Notes under the pieces: generated by a model | Seen by the model: only the letters and a program-made list of their open reading frames with translations | What the model was told of the DNA's origin: nothing | Database searches by the model: none | Assembly: GCF_004521915.1 (NCBI RefSeq) | Contig: NZ_SDKD01000001.1 | Span: 1-64,000 of the forward strand | Direction of reading: 5' to 3' | Length of the DNA stretch: 64,000 bases | Source: Brevibacillus migulae | Lineage (GTDB): Bacteria > Bacillota > Bacilli > Brevibacillales > Brevibacillaceae | Shown: piece after piece, positions 34,251-41,517 of the stretch | Layout of the letters: every line of letters begins with the position of its first letter | Numbering within the stretch: the stretch's first letter is position 1 | Made by a program: the position numbers and the translations under genes

Positions 34251-34466
34251 ATGGTTAATAAATTCACATGGTTTGTGGTAAAAACCCCAACTGACAAAGG
34301 GTGGCGAGTAACTGCGGACCAATTTGTAACGAAAAGCGATCAACTGTTACACGATGCGAGTAAATATTCAAATCCAGAGAGGCAGGCAAAACGGATTGCA
34401 AAACAGGTAAGCGAACAGATAGGCATCCCTGTTATGGATTGGGATCGCGACCGCTTTATTGGTTGA
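34251..34466 (+). CDS. small hypothetical phage protein
   Basis: 71 residues, basic, unknown. ATG chosen because ACGGAGG lies 7 nt upstream; the longer open frame is a shadow of the previous gene. Confidence 0.65.
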   Translation: MVNKFTWFVVKTPTDKGWRVTADQFVTKSDQLLHDASKYSNPERQAKRIAKQVSEQIGIPVMDWDRDRFIG

Positions 34467-34507
34467 AGGGAGAACGGCTTAACTGTTAAGGGAAAGGGGC
34501 TTGGGAG

Positions 34508-34954
34508 GTGGGTCCTCTGGTTGAAGACATAGACAAGGCCATCCTGGAAGAGACTACTCAGGCGATAATGGACTACTCCTATCGACTAGCGCAGATCGAT
34601 ATGTTAGAGGCGCAGTTGAGTTACGCTGGAGAGAGCGGCTTAACATCCGGCTATGGGATTGAAGCAAGTCTACCGAAACCACAGGGAACCAACAGCGATA
34701 AAGTTCAGCGCGAAGCATTACGGCGGGAACGGAAAGCGCGGTTGTTAAAGACCTATAAGGATTCGGTCTATCGGGTGGAAACCGCGCTGGATCAGCTCAC
34801 CGACGACAAGCAGATTGTAATAATAGAGAACCTTATGGATGGGATTCATAAGCGTTTGATCGCCAAGATATTGCGCGTTTCTCCCTCAAAGTATTACGAA
34901 ATGGAAAAGGCAGCTATAAGAAATATGGCTCAACTCATGTATATGAAAAAGTAA
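34508..34954 (+). CDS. ArpU/RinA-like phage late-transcription regulator
   Basis: 148 residues: helical N-terminus and a C-terminal helix-turn-helix of the sigma-region-4 type (ALDQLTDDKQIVIIENLMDG, HKRLIAKILRVSPSKYYEMEKAA). Proteins of this type end the early operon of many Firmicute phages and switch on terminase and structural genes. GTG start, 8 nt after GGGAAAGGGG. The stop lies in the stem of the terminator that follows. Confidence 0.75.
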   Translation: MGPLVEDIDKAILEETTQAIMDYSYRLAQIDMLEAQLSYAGESGLTSGYGIEASLPKPQGTNSDKVQREALRRERKARLLKTYKDSVYRVETALDQLTDDKQIVIIENLMDGIHKRLIAKILRVSPSKYYEMEKAAIRNMAQLMYMKK

Positions 34955-34982
34955 GGAGGACAAGAACCTCCTTCTTTTTTTA
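34953..34982 (+). terminator. terminator of the early operon
   Basis: 7-bp stem AAGGAGG/CCTCCTT and eight U; the stop codon of the regulator gene overlaps its left arm. Confidence 0.88.
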
Positions 34983-34992
34983 TACGCACTAT

Positions 34993-35066
34993 TAACACAT
35001 AGTGTGTAAAATTTGCCACAAAAAATGTAAAAAGGTATTGACTTGCACGTGTCGTGTAATTATGAT
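34993..35066 (+). promoter_or_regulatory. accessory-region promoter with two dyad operators
   Basis: Promoter TTGACT (35038-35043), 17 nt, TATGAT (35061-35066). The spacer itself is occupied by the dyad GCACGTGTCGTGT (35045-35057); a second dyad ACACATAGTGTGT lies at 34995-35007. A regulator bound there would block RNA polymerase, so the accessory genes are probably silent in the lysogen. Confidence 0.75.
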
Positions 35067-35113
35067 GAGTGTGTAGACGCACCAAACAACAAAAAAATGG
35101 AAATGAGGAGGGG

Positions 35114-35254
35114 ATGAAACTGAGATTGCTGCTTTTCTTTTATTACGTGTCCGTCATGTTGATATGGTTTTGGATCGCATCGATGATTTTGGAAGCGTGG
35201 GAGCGGCGTAAATCAAGACGTAAGGTAACTGGAGAGAACCGGTCGCAGGCATAA
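35114..35254 (+). CDS. small membrane protein
   Basis: 46 residues: one hydrophobic helix (LLLFFYYVSVMLIWFWIAS) and a basic tail. First gene behind the operator-controlled promoter at 35038. AGGAGG is only 2 nt from the ATG, so the true start could be a later CTG or TTG. Role unknown; superinfection exclusion is a typical job for such proteins but nothing shows it here. Confidence 0.55.
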   Translation: MKLRLLLFFYYVSVMLIWFWIASMILEAWERRKSRRKVTGENRSQA

Positions 35255-35278
35255 TGTGTAAAAACAAAGGAGGAAGCA

Positions 35279-35848
35279 ATGATGGAGAACACAGTGGAAA
35301 TGATTGATTTGGACGATGTGATAATAAGCGGAATGGACGATGATATCACGTACACCTACGAGAAAGATGGGGTCCAATACGGATTTACACGAAGTGGGGA
35401 TATCATCATGACCGATCGTTACGACAGTGAGGGAGAACGCGGGTTAACCTGGTGCTTTGCCCTGGATACGATAATACATCTTCACGATGCTGGGAAAGAA
35501 ACGGACCTTTACACACTCGATAATTTGTACACAGCTGCACAAACTGCATTCCAAATTGCATCACTAGAAGAGATCCCAGATGCTTATCAAGGCAGGATTT
35601 GGTGGGGAGAATATCCCGCTTGGCAACACGCCTATAACCGGATAAAGCGGGAGCATCCGCGCGGAAGAGAGCCGATAATATTGCTTGCAGATGAAATGAA
35701 TAAACGTGGATATGGCTTTGTAACCCGAGAGGAATTTTACAGCTCAGTTGCAGACCTGTTAGGCAAATACCGTGTGAAATCCTCAGTTGAGAGAATAAGC
35801 GACGAGTGGTATCGAATCGTCCTCAAAGATTGGAGTGAGGAACAATGA
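35279..35848 (+). CDS. hypothetical phage protein
   Basis: 189 residues, acidic N-terminus with strands (ITYTYEKDGVQYGFTRSGD) and a helical remainder; unknown. AAAGGAGG precedes the ATG; overlaps the next start by 4 nt. Confidence 0.7.
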   Translation: MMENTVEMIDLDDVIISGMDDDITYTYEKDGVQYGFTRSGDIIMTDRYDSEGERGLTWCFALDTIIHLHDAGKETDLYTLDNLYTAAQTAFQIASLEEIPDAYQGRIWWGEYPAWQHAYNRIKREHPRGREPIILLADEMNKRGYGFVTREEFYSSVADLLGKYRVKSSVERISDEWYRIVLKDWSEEQ

Positions 35849-36060
35849 TAGCCGCGAATGACGAAATAATAGATCCGTTGGTGTTGAACGACGAGCTGCT
35901 GGACCATCTTGGGAAGTATTACACCAGTGAAATGGTATCGATTTGTAAGCCTTGGATAAGAGAGATCCCCTTTGAAATATGGCTGGATAGACAACTCACG
36001 AGATTAAGGGGTTTTAGAGAAAATGACATGTTGGGACCGATTGGCAAAGTTTTTGAGTGA
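35845..36060 (+). CDS. small hypothetical phage protein
   Basis: 71 residues, acidic and aromatic (LLDHLGKYYTSEMVSICKPW). ATGA overlap with the preceding gene. Unknown function. Confidence 0.65.
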   Translation: MIAANDEIIDPLVLNDELLDHLGKYYTSEMVSICKPWIREIPFEIWLDRQLTRLRGFRENDMLGPIGKVFE

Positions 36061-36110
36061 AAATAGCCTGGGGCGTAGCCAACAATCTATGCCCCAGGAA
36101 AGGGATAGGG

Positions 36111-36308
36111 ATGGGGAAAACAGTGAAGTCGCTAGTGAAGAATTGTTGCAAATGCCCTCGATCACTAAAGGTGGGCAAAACACCAATAGTCTTTGATCGG
36201 ACAGGCACCTATTGCGTTACCTGCTGGACGGAACGTAATCAGGAAATTTACTCATGGACAGATCAGATGGAACGCATTGCGGAATTACCGATTTTAACAG
36301 GAACCTAG
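36111..36308 (+). CDS. small zinc-ribbon-like phage protein
   Basis: 65 residues with Cys pairs CCKC and CVTC flanking a small beta region, probably zinc-binding. A perfect 8-bp hairpin CCTGGGGC/GCCCCAGG (36067-36098) ends on its ribosome site (AGGAAAGGG) and could limit translation. A GTG at 36057 would add 18 residues. Confidence 0.6.
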   Translation: MGKTVKSLVKNCCKCPRSLKVGKTPIVFDRTGTYCVTCWTERNQEIYSWTDQMERIAELPILTGT

Positions 36309-36323
36309 GGGGAGCGAGAACGG

Positions 36324-36842
36324 ATGAATAACTACTCGATCACATTACGCAATTTGTTGCCAAAAGAAAAGCCAGTATTGTTTTTCTGCATAGGAACAGA
36401 TCGAAGTACAGGCGATTCGTTGGGGCCGCTAGTAGGAAAGAAGCTGAGCGAAAAGGGATTACCCGTGTTTGGAACCATTGATGATCCGGTTCATGCGGCA
36501 AACATTGCGGACACAATTGAAATCGTAAAACAGGACTATCCTGACCATACCATAGTGGCGATTGATGCAGCTCTCGGGCGGGATATCGGAGCTATAAAGA
36601 TAAAGCCAGGACCAGTAAAACCAGGCGCAGGAGTTCATAAACAGCTGCCGGAAGTCGGAGACGTTCATATTATTGGCGTGGTAAATATCGCAGGATTCAT
36701 GGAATATTTCGTTCTTCAAAACACGAGATTAGCCCTGGTCATGAAAATGGCTGATGAAATAGCGGCAAGCTGCATGGAAGCACTAAAAACCGGAGAGGGG
36801 GAGCAGGATGATGGTTCCTTACGACTTACTACCGTTGTATAG
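36324..36842 (+). CDS. YyaC-like (spore-protease-related) protein
   Basis: 172 residues matching the YyaC/DUF1256 family, distantly related to the germination protease GPR: PVLFFCIGTDRSTGDSLGPL, DDPVHAANIADTI, TIVAIDAALG and GVVNIAGFMEYFVLQNTR (parts). In spore-formers YyaC is a sporulation protein of unclear activity. A copy inside a prophage is unusual and may tie the phage to sporulation. GGGGGAGCGAGAACGG precedes the ATG. Confidence 0.82.
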   Translation: MNNYSITLRNLLPKEKPVLFFCIGTDRSTGDSLGPLVGKKLSEKGLPVFGTIDDPVHAANIADTIEIVKQDYPDHTIVAIDAALGRDIGAIKIKPGPVKPGAGVHKQLPEVGDVHIIGVVNIAGFMEYFVLQNTRLALVMKMADEIAASCMEALKTGEGEQDDGSLRLTTVV

Positions 36843-36939
36843 AAAGAGAATAACCGTCCCCGAAAAAGAAAGAAAAATATGGACTGCCGCATTCTAAGGG
36901 CCAAACAATCTAAAACAGCATCGAAAGCGGTGGGAACAT

Positions 36940-37329
36940 TTGATAGGAGATTACAATCCAGTTCCAAAACCGAATCACAAGCGACAGTCTCCGACCAGGA
37001 AAGAGCAGGGAGAGATAAGCAAGGACATTTATAGGGAAGTCAACGAGCGCGATGAGGAGAGCTGCGTGCTGTGTGGATTTCCCTTTGTTCGTCGGTCCAT
37101 CCCATACACCCTGGATTGCCATCACATTGTATTTCGGTCCCAGGGAGGGGTTGGAGAACCAAAGAACCTGGCAATGCTATGCGGGCCTGTTACTCAAACG
37201 GGAACATGCCACCATGCCGCGCACAGCGAGCGAGCCGCAGAGATTCGGAAGATCCTCCAGGGCTACATCGAGTGGATCTATAAGCCAAAGGAAGTGGCAG
37301 CGGAATTTGATATCGGGGAAATGTGGTGA
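36940..37329 (+). CDS. HNH endonuclease-like protein
   Basis: 129 residues. Zinc-bound HNH: CVLCGFP, LDCHHIVFRSQGG, NLAMLCGP and GTCHHAAHSE provide the Cys pairs and catalytic His. Not placed next to the terminase as packaging HNH proteins usually are, so it may be a homing or accessory nuclease. TTG start after GGTGGGA. The 97 nt before it hold no gene I can support. Confidence 0.82.
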   Translation: MIGDYNPVPKPNHKRQSPTRKEQGEISKDIYREVNERDEESCVLCGFPFVRRSIPYTLDCHHIVFRSQGGVGEPKNLAMLCGPVTQTGTCHHAAHSERAAEIRKILQGYIEWIYKPKEVAAEFDIGEMW

Positions 37330-37424
37330 AACGAATGTTCATGCTGCTGTCATTAGGCGTGATATTCATCGCATTCGGAATAGGATTATGGGTAGGCGAT
37401 CAGATAGGAAGGGGGAACGAATGA
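37326..37424 (+). CDS. very small membrane peptide
   Basis: 32 residues: MKRMF then a hydrophobic helix (LLSLGVIFIAFGIGLWVG) and a short polar end. GTG start overlapping the HNH stop (GTGA), GGGGAAAT upstream, and its stop overlaps the next start; the tight packing supports a real gene. Confidence 0.55.
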   Translation: MKRMFMLLSLGVIFIAFGIGLWVGDQIGRGNE

Positions 37425-37597
37425 TGAAAAAACCAAGAGTGGTTAAAGCCATAATCACACGCACCGTTGTAGAAAAGGCAACGGTCGTATTGGATCAGGA
37501 AGGAAATGTCGAGGAGATCCAGGACATTCACGAGGAGATTAGTTGGGATAATGCGGAGGTACATGCCGTGACTACGGTGATAACTGAACACCCATGA
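37421..37597 (+). CDS. small hypothetical phage protein
   Basis: 58 residues, strand-rich, Val and Thr-rich (VVKAIITRTVVEKATVVLDQ), unknown. ATG behind AAGGGGG, overlapping the peptide before it. Confidence 0.6.
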   Translation: MMKKPRVVKAIITRTVVEKATVVLDQEGNVEEIQDIHEEISWDNAEVHAVTTVITEHP

Positions 37598-37616
37598 ATG
37601 AGCAGGGGGAGAACGG

Positions 37617-37841
37617 ATGAAGCGGATGAAAGAAAACATCATGGAAATCACGCCTATACGTTGTGAAGTTACCTATCCCCAAAAAGGGAGGGGAAAGCGA
37701 CCAATAACCAAAAAAGGAAATGCGGTAGGGGTTTATGCGAATCCTTATTGGCACCCGTATATGTACCACGCATATCACATCGTTTTCGATGATGGAACCA
37801 AAGATACGCTGCATTGGAAAGAAGTCAAGTTTTATAAATAG
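37617..37841 (+). CDS. small hypothetical phage protein
   Basis: 74 residues, basic and Tyr/His-rich (YANPYWHPYMYHAYHIVFDD), unknown. GGGGGAGAACGG precedes the ATG. Confidence 0.65.
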   Translation: MKRMKENIMEITPIRCEVTYPQKGRGKRPITKKGNAVGVYANPYWHPYMYHAYHIVFDDGTKDTLHWKEVKFYK

Positions 37842-37866
37842 TTCTTGAGGAGAATGGGGGATTCAA

Positions 37867-38163
37867 ATGGATGAGGTGCAAGCCTTCATAGCGAGAAATA
37901 AACATCAATTTGGGTACATCATGGGTGAAGCTAGTCGGCAGTGGGCCGCGATTGATCCGGTTGGGGCATTGACTGTCGGGCCCTGCGTAAAGCAAGTCGA
38001 GGTTTACGGAGAATACTTCAAGTTGGTTGACGCTAATGAGCGGATGCATAAAGCGTTGGAAGAACTGTTGCTGGCGTTTGATGTAGGGGATATGGCGCAC
38101 ACGTCAGTGAACGGGAGAGGGTATGCCGCAATCGAGGAAGCGCGGAAAGCATTGGGTGTTTAA
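37867..38163 (+). CDS. small hypothetical phage protein
   Basis: 98 residues, mixed fold, unknown function. Starts after GGAGAATGGGGG, in line with the accessory operon. Confidence 0.65.
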   Translation: MDEVQAFIARNKHQFGYIMGEASRQWAAIDPVGALTVGPCVKQVEVYGEYFKLVDANERMHKALEELLLAFDVGDMAHTSVNGRGYAAIEEARKALGV

Positions 38164-38186
38164 CACAACTCACAAAACGGGGTGAA

Positions 38187-38717
38187 ATGATGGGCATTCA
38201 ATACCGGAAAATAGACGAGGAAATGACCGAGCAACAGATCATCGAAACGCTGGCAACTAAGGTGATGGGGTGGAAATTAATGCCCGATGCAGCATACCGC
38301 ATGAATCACAAAGAATGGACGGAGTGGTTAGGTGATGAGTCGAATTACCCGAACCTGTCGAAAGAGGGCGACGAATACATTCTATGGCTCGCTCCAAGGA
38401 AAAACGGTGCGCAATGGAATCCACTCAAAAACACAGCCGATGCGATTGAATTAGCAGAAAGAGCTTTCGGTGAAGAGTGGAATTTGCAAAAGCATGATGG
38501 CGGGTATTCCTTCAAAGGAGTTACGTCCGATGGAAAAGTAGGACGATCATATCACGAGGAAACAAAGCAAGAAGCCATTTGTAACGCGGTAATGCAGATC
38601 TTGAGCGAAGGCTGCAACTACATCGGTAAATGCGTTTGTTGCAATGAGGATGAAGAATTGCTGCCAGTGGAAGAAGGCGGCATTTGCCAAGATTGCGCAA
38701 CACTTGGTGAGCCCTAA
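38187..38717 (+). CDS. hypothetical phage protein, ABA-sandwich-like with C-terminal zinc site
   Basis: 176 residues. WNPLKNTADAIELAERAFG and the preceding acidic helix resemble the phage ABA-sandwich domain; the C-terminus adds CVCC and CQDC, a likely zinc ribbon. Function unknown. GGGGTG precedes the paired ATGs. Confidence 0.65.
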   Translation: MMGIQYRKIDEEMTEQQIIETLATKVMGWKLMPDAAYRMNHKEWTEWLGDESNYPNLSKEGDEYILWLAPRKNGAQWNPLKNTADAIELAERAFGEEWNLQKHDGGYSFKGVTSDGKVGRSYHEETKQEAICNAVMQILSEGCNYIGKCVCCNEDEELLPVEEGGICQDCATLGEP

Positions 38718-38756
38718 TACGCAAAAACAATTTTATGATAAACGGGAGGGGTAAAG

Positions 38757-39014
38757 ATGGATTTTAAAATTTTTCAAGTTGGCGAAGATTATTCAACTTA
38801 CATTGTCGCCCAGACAAAAGAAGAAGCTTTGGAATATCACAACTCAATGGTTGATGCGGAATGGCATGAAACACTTGAAGGCGTGACAGAAGTCCCATTG
38901 GACAAAAAAGGGCGATTTGAAGCAGAAGAGGGCTATCAAGATTTGACATTCGGTGAGTTCTTGGGTTCGGATTTTGTTTATGAAAAGCCTGTGGTGATTT
39001 GTTGGAACGAATGA
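38757..39014 (+). CDS. small hypothetical phage protein
   Basis: 85 residues, acidic, strand-rich (YIVAQTKEEALEYHNSMVDA); unknown. GGGAGGGG precedes the ATG. Confidence 0.65.
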   Translation: MDFKIFQVGEDYSTYIVAQTKEEALEYHNSMVDAEWHETLEGVTEVPLDKKGRFEAEEGYQDLTFGEFLGSDFVYEKPVVICWNE

Positions 39015-39049
39015 TTCACCACATTACTTGTGGTGAACGGAGGAAGGGA

Positions 39050-39271
39050 ATGAAAGAAATCGATTACGGTAGCGTTGACGTTGACAAGACGGGACCAATA
39101 TTAACAGTCGTTTGGAACAACAAGGTAAGCATATCGTTACTAGGCGGCCAATGGTATACCACAGACTTAAGTGATCAATCATACATTTCACTTATAAAGC
39201 GGTCGCTTAAGCGAGAGTGGAAAATACGGCAGCAATATTCAAATGAGATCGTTCACCACAATGGATATTGA
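39050..39271 (+). CDS. small hypothetical phage protein
   Basis: 73 residues, unknown. ATG behind ACGGAGGAAGGG; a small hairpin CACCAC/GTGGTG (39018-39036) precedes the ribosome site. Confidence 0.6.
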   Translation: MKEIDYGSVDVDKTGPILTVVWNNKVSISLLGGQWYTTDLSDQSYISLIKRSLKREWKIRQQYSNEIVHHNGY

Positions 39272-39293
39272 AGAATGCGGGAGGTAAACAGGA

Positions 39294-39605
39294 ATGCTAA
39301 TACAGCTTAACCGAATCTACCGGATCACATCAGATGAATACAATGTCACCTTATCAGTTTAAGTAGAACCAAAAGAAACGACGAAAGAACGGAAGCAGCA
39401 AGATAGCTGGCGACCACTCGGGTATTACCCTAACCTGGAGCAAGCATGCATCGCCATTTTGAATAAAGATATCGCGGGATCAGATGCTCAGTCTATTGAA
39501 GAACTTCTCACCGCGATCCAGGAAGCGAAAGCGGAGCTGGTGAAGGTGATCTACGAGAATGGATTCCAGGGAACCAACGATAAGCAGCTATTGTCGGTTG
39601 GTTAG
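39294..39605 (+). pseudogene. small phage gene interrupted by an in-frame TAA
   Basis: ATG at 39294 behind GGGAGGT opens a 103-codon frame that would read MLIQLNRIYRITSDEYNVTL..., stops at TAA (39360-39362, codon 23), and then continues in the same frame without a further stop to TAG at 39603 (VEPKETTKERKQQDSWRPLG..., ending QLLSVG). Composition and frame are continuous on both sides, so one substitution broke a ~100-residue gene. Its spacing to neighbours is that of a normal operon member. Family unknown. Confidence 0.7.
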
Positions 39606-39617
39606 AGGAGGCGCAAC

Positions 39618-39959
39618 ATGGAACCGACCAAGATACAACTAGAAAAGCACCTTAATGATCCGTTATACAAGAAAGCCGCTGAAATATGGCTGGAGACGCA
39701 TAGGGAACAGATCATGAAAGGGGCAGAGAAATACCCCGAACCTCTAGGGAAAGCCAAGTGGACCCCAAAGCAGCTGGTCAAGCATGCCCTTCAAGAAAAT
39801 GCCGATCAGGTCAACTATATTGTGTACTTAGGGCAGCAAGCGGATGAAATGGAAGAGGATATACGCTGGTTGCTGGATAACGTTGAGAAGATGAACGATA
39901 AAATGGATTGGTCAAGATGGGAAAGAATCATAGAAAAATATTACGATGACCATTCTTAG
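39618..39959 (+). CDS. all-alpha NTP-pyrophosphohydrolase-like phage protein
   Basis: 113 residues, all helical. KGAEKYPEPLGKAKWTPKQL and HALQENADQVNYIVYL recall phage dNTP pyrophosphohydrolase-like proteins in which a helical E..xD motif binds metal. The catalytic pattern is incomplete, so enzymatic activity is only suggested. GAGGAGGCG precedes the ATG. Confidence 0.55.
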   Translation: MEPTKIQLEKHLNDPLYKKAAEIWLETHREQIMKGAEKYPEPLGKAKWTPKQLVKHALQENADQVNYIVYLGQQADEMEEDIRWLLDNVEKMNDKMDWSRWERIIEKYYDDHS

Positions 39960-39965
39960 ATAAAG

Positions 39966-40010
39966 CGGAATATCCCGCCACAGGTAAATAAAAGCGGCGG
40001 GATTTCCGGT
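39966..40010. terminator. bidirectional terminator
   Basis: 8-bp stem ATCCCGCC/GGCGGGAT with flanking CGGAA/TTCCG pairs, between the plus-strand accessory genes and the convergent gene at 40020. Confidence 0.85.
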
Positions 40011-40019
40011 ACCAGCTCA

Positions 40020-40220
40020 TCAGCTGCCTTGCTGAATGATGGTGAAGAATTGTCGGATGTGCTTATCCTGGATGCCGAAGGTCTTTAAAACACCTGCGAG
40101 AAGAGTTAGGCGGGTATCCTGTTCGACGCTATCGATTAGATCAGCCACACAATCAGTTGAGCAGCTGTTTTCCTCCAGGGCAGACATGATCTCACCGTAA
40201 GCCTTTTGTTGCTTGTCCAT
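40020..40220 (-). CDS. small hypothetical protein on the minus strand
   Basis: 66 residues, helical, with a Cys pair (CSTDC); unknown. It runs against all neighbours and has GAGAGGAGA before its ATG. Upstream on the same strand lie the structured RNA (40433-40253) and an operator-covered promoter (40573-40545), so it may be expressed by readthrough of that RNA's terminator. Confidence 0.65.
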   Translation of the reverse strand: MDKQQKAYGEIMSALEENSCSTDCVADLIDSVEQDTRLTLLAGVLKTFGIQDKHIRQFFTIIQQGS

Positions 40221-40252
40221 AAATACATTTCTCCTCTCGTGTGGAAATAAAA

Positions 40253-40433
40253 AATCCCGTCAAAGTATTTTCTACCAATCTCACATTGTGAATTTCATCA
40301 TTATCAAAGGGCAGACGGGTGCCTCATTGATATGAATCGGTCACATTAAGCTCAGTCTTGGACAGACTTCTCCCTGCTGGGAGTCCGCTTAATTTCTACT
40401 GTGAGATAAATAAAAAAATACTTTAACGGGATT
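40253..40433 (-). ncRNA. candidate structured non-coding RNA
   Basis: On the minus strand ~181 nt fold into a closed structure: P1, 19 bp, arms AATCCCGTTAAAGTATTTT and AAAATACTTTGACGGGATT (40433-40415 with 40271-40253; one U-G pair, which would be a C-A mismatch on the plus strand); P2 ATCTCACA/TGTGAGAT; P3 ATTAAGC/GCTTAAT enclosing hairpins CTCCC/GGGAG and AGTCT/AGACT; P4 TATCAA/TTGATA with GGCA/TGCC. A U-rich tail follows P1, as in an intrinsic terminator. No open frame of note. No known class recognised. Confidence 0.65.
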
Positions 40434-40544
40434 GTTCGGCGTAAATTGCGATCCGCAATAAGGTAGCGGAATCCGTTAATATCTAATCTGTTATAAAAAA
40501 TATACAAAAAATCAGTAGATGTTATTTATTCAGTTGTATCGACA

Positions 40545-40573
40545 ATTATGCACGATACGTAAAAAAGTGTCAA
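40545..40573 (-). promoter_or_regulatory. leftward promoter with operator in the spacer
   Basis: On the minus strand TTGACA (40573-40568), 17 nt, CATAAT (40550-40545). The dyad GCACGATACGTAA (40550-40562) lies inside the spacer. It points at the structured RNA and the gene at 40020. Confidence 0.75.
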
Positions 40574-40612
40574 GCATTACCAATTATTAATGTACATCAA
40601 GACAGAAAAAAC

Positions 40613-40692
40613 ACACGATACATGCTATACAGAACGAACAGAATGTACAGGATAGACGAGATTTGAAAGGGAAAAATCATTCGTGATACAAT
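40613..40692 (+). promoter_or_regulatory. rightward promoters at the start of the late-side genes
   Basis: First, an extended -10 TGC-TATACA (40623-40631) overlapped by the dyad ACACGATACATGC (40613-40625). Second, TTGAAA (40663-40668), 18 nt, TACAAT (40687-40692) with extended TGA. The second would start about 20 nt before a terminator (40717), giving a very short RNA unless readthrough occurs. Confidence 0.6.
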
Positions 40693-40716
40693 GGCTCCAG
40701 ACAAGTAAATCACAAG

Positions 40717-40747
40717 GAGCTAGGGCAAACACGCCTAGCTCTTTTTT
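40717..40747 (+). terminator. terminator directly behind the rightward promoter
   Basis: 8-bp perfect stem GAGCTAGG/CCTAGCTC and six U, only ~25 nt after the -10 box at 40687. Suggests attenuation or antitermination of the genes to the right. Confidence 0.88.
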
Positions 40748-40767
40748 GTTTGAGCGGGGGGAATAGG

Positions 40768-40998
40768 ATGGCAAGAGTGGGGTTGTATAAGCATTACTCA
40801 GGCGATCAGTATTGGGTGCAAGGGGTCATGGAGGCACACAACATCCCAGGGATCGAGGATGGAACGCCAATGGTTGCATATCGATCTATAGAGACATTGA
40901 AACTCTATGTGCAGCCGCAAAGCTCTTTCGATGAGCTGGTGAGTCCGGGGAAAGGGAAACGAAAAGTGCCGCGATTTACGCGAGTAGAGAACGTGTAG
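40768..40998 (+). CDS. DUF1653-like small protein
   Basis: 76 residues. GLYKHYSGDQYWVQGVM and VAYRSIETLKLYVQP fit the short beta-barrel-like DUF1653 pattern (YKHYKG..Y.V....VYR). Function unknown. ATG behind GGGGGGAATAGG. Confidence 0.65.
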   Translation: MARVGLYKHYSGDQYWVQGVMEAHNIPGIEDGTPMVAYRSIETLKLYVQPQSSFDELVSPGKGKRKVPRFTRVENV

Positions 40999-41017
40999 AC
41001 GATGGAGGCGAAACGGA

Positions 41018-41206
41018 ATGAAAACGTATGAAGATTACCTGTACGAATATATCGACATACCCAGACTGGAAGACAGGATGAAGGATCTGGAGGATTGGAT
41101 CAGCAAAGGTGGAACGGTGTACGAAATGGATCGTATGATAAGCGAGTATAATACCCTCAGATTGATCCAAAGTCAGGCTGTTAACGCACAGCAAAAACGA
41201 TACTAA
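41018..41206 (+). CDS. small hypothetical phage protein
   Basis: 62 residues, helical and charged (DYLYEYIDIPRLEDRMKDLE), unknown. ATG behind GGAGGCG. The next ~370 nt hold no gene I can support: they contain two terminators, and short repeats of TTACATCAA (around 41212 and 41256; TACATCAAGACA also at 40592). Confidence 0.65.
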   Translation: MKTYEDYLYEYIDIPRLEDRMKDLEDWISKGGTVYEMDRMISEYNTLRLIQSQAVNAQQKRY

Positions 41207-41335
41207 AGTTTACATCAACGAAACGAATCAAATGCCCACTAACAATCGAAAAAGTCGATTACATCAAGACAAACAACCACGTTTACACCTGGCTTACGTG
41301 TCAACCACGTCACCAGGAAGCGCTTAGGTCAAAAT

Positions 41336-41382
41336 AAGCCGCGTTTCTCTCGCTTTGACAGGAGAACAACGCGGCTTTTCTT
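41336..41382 (+). terminator. intrinsic terminator
   Basis: 10-bp perfect stem AAGCCGCGTT/AACGCGGCTT and TTTTCTT, in the gap before 41576. Confidence 0.85.
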
Positions 41383-41517
41383 ATGGGCGTATATGGCGGT
41401 TCAGCGCGATCTGAAAGGGAGGCTCACCAAGGTAAGGCACATTCTTGTGGAGGGTGAGCTATGCAATGGGTGTGGTATCAACGTGCCTTTGTTTTTCAGT
41501 TACAACCCCCTTTATCT

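Noticed and set aside
40253..40433. Retron, group I/II intron, tRNA or tmRNA as identity of the structured RNA
   Set aside because: No reverse transcriptase nearby, no T-loop or intron core sequence seen, and the closing helix ends in a terminator-like tail.
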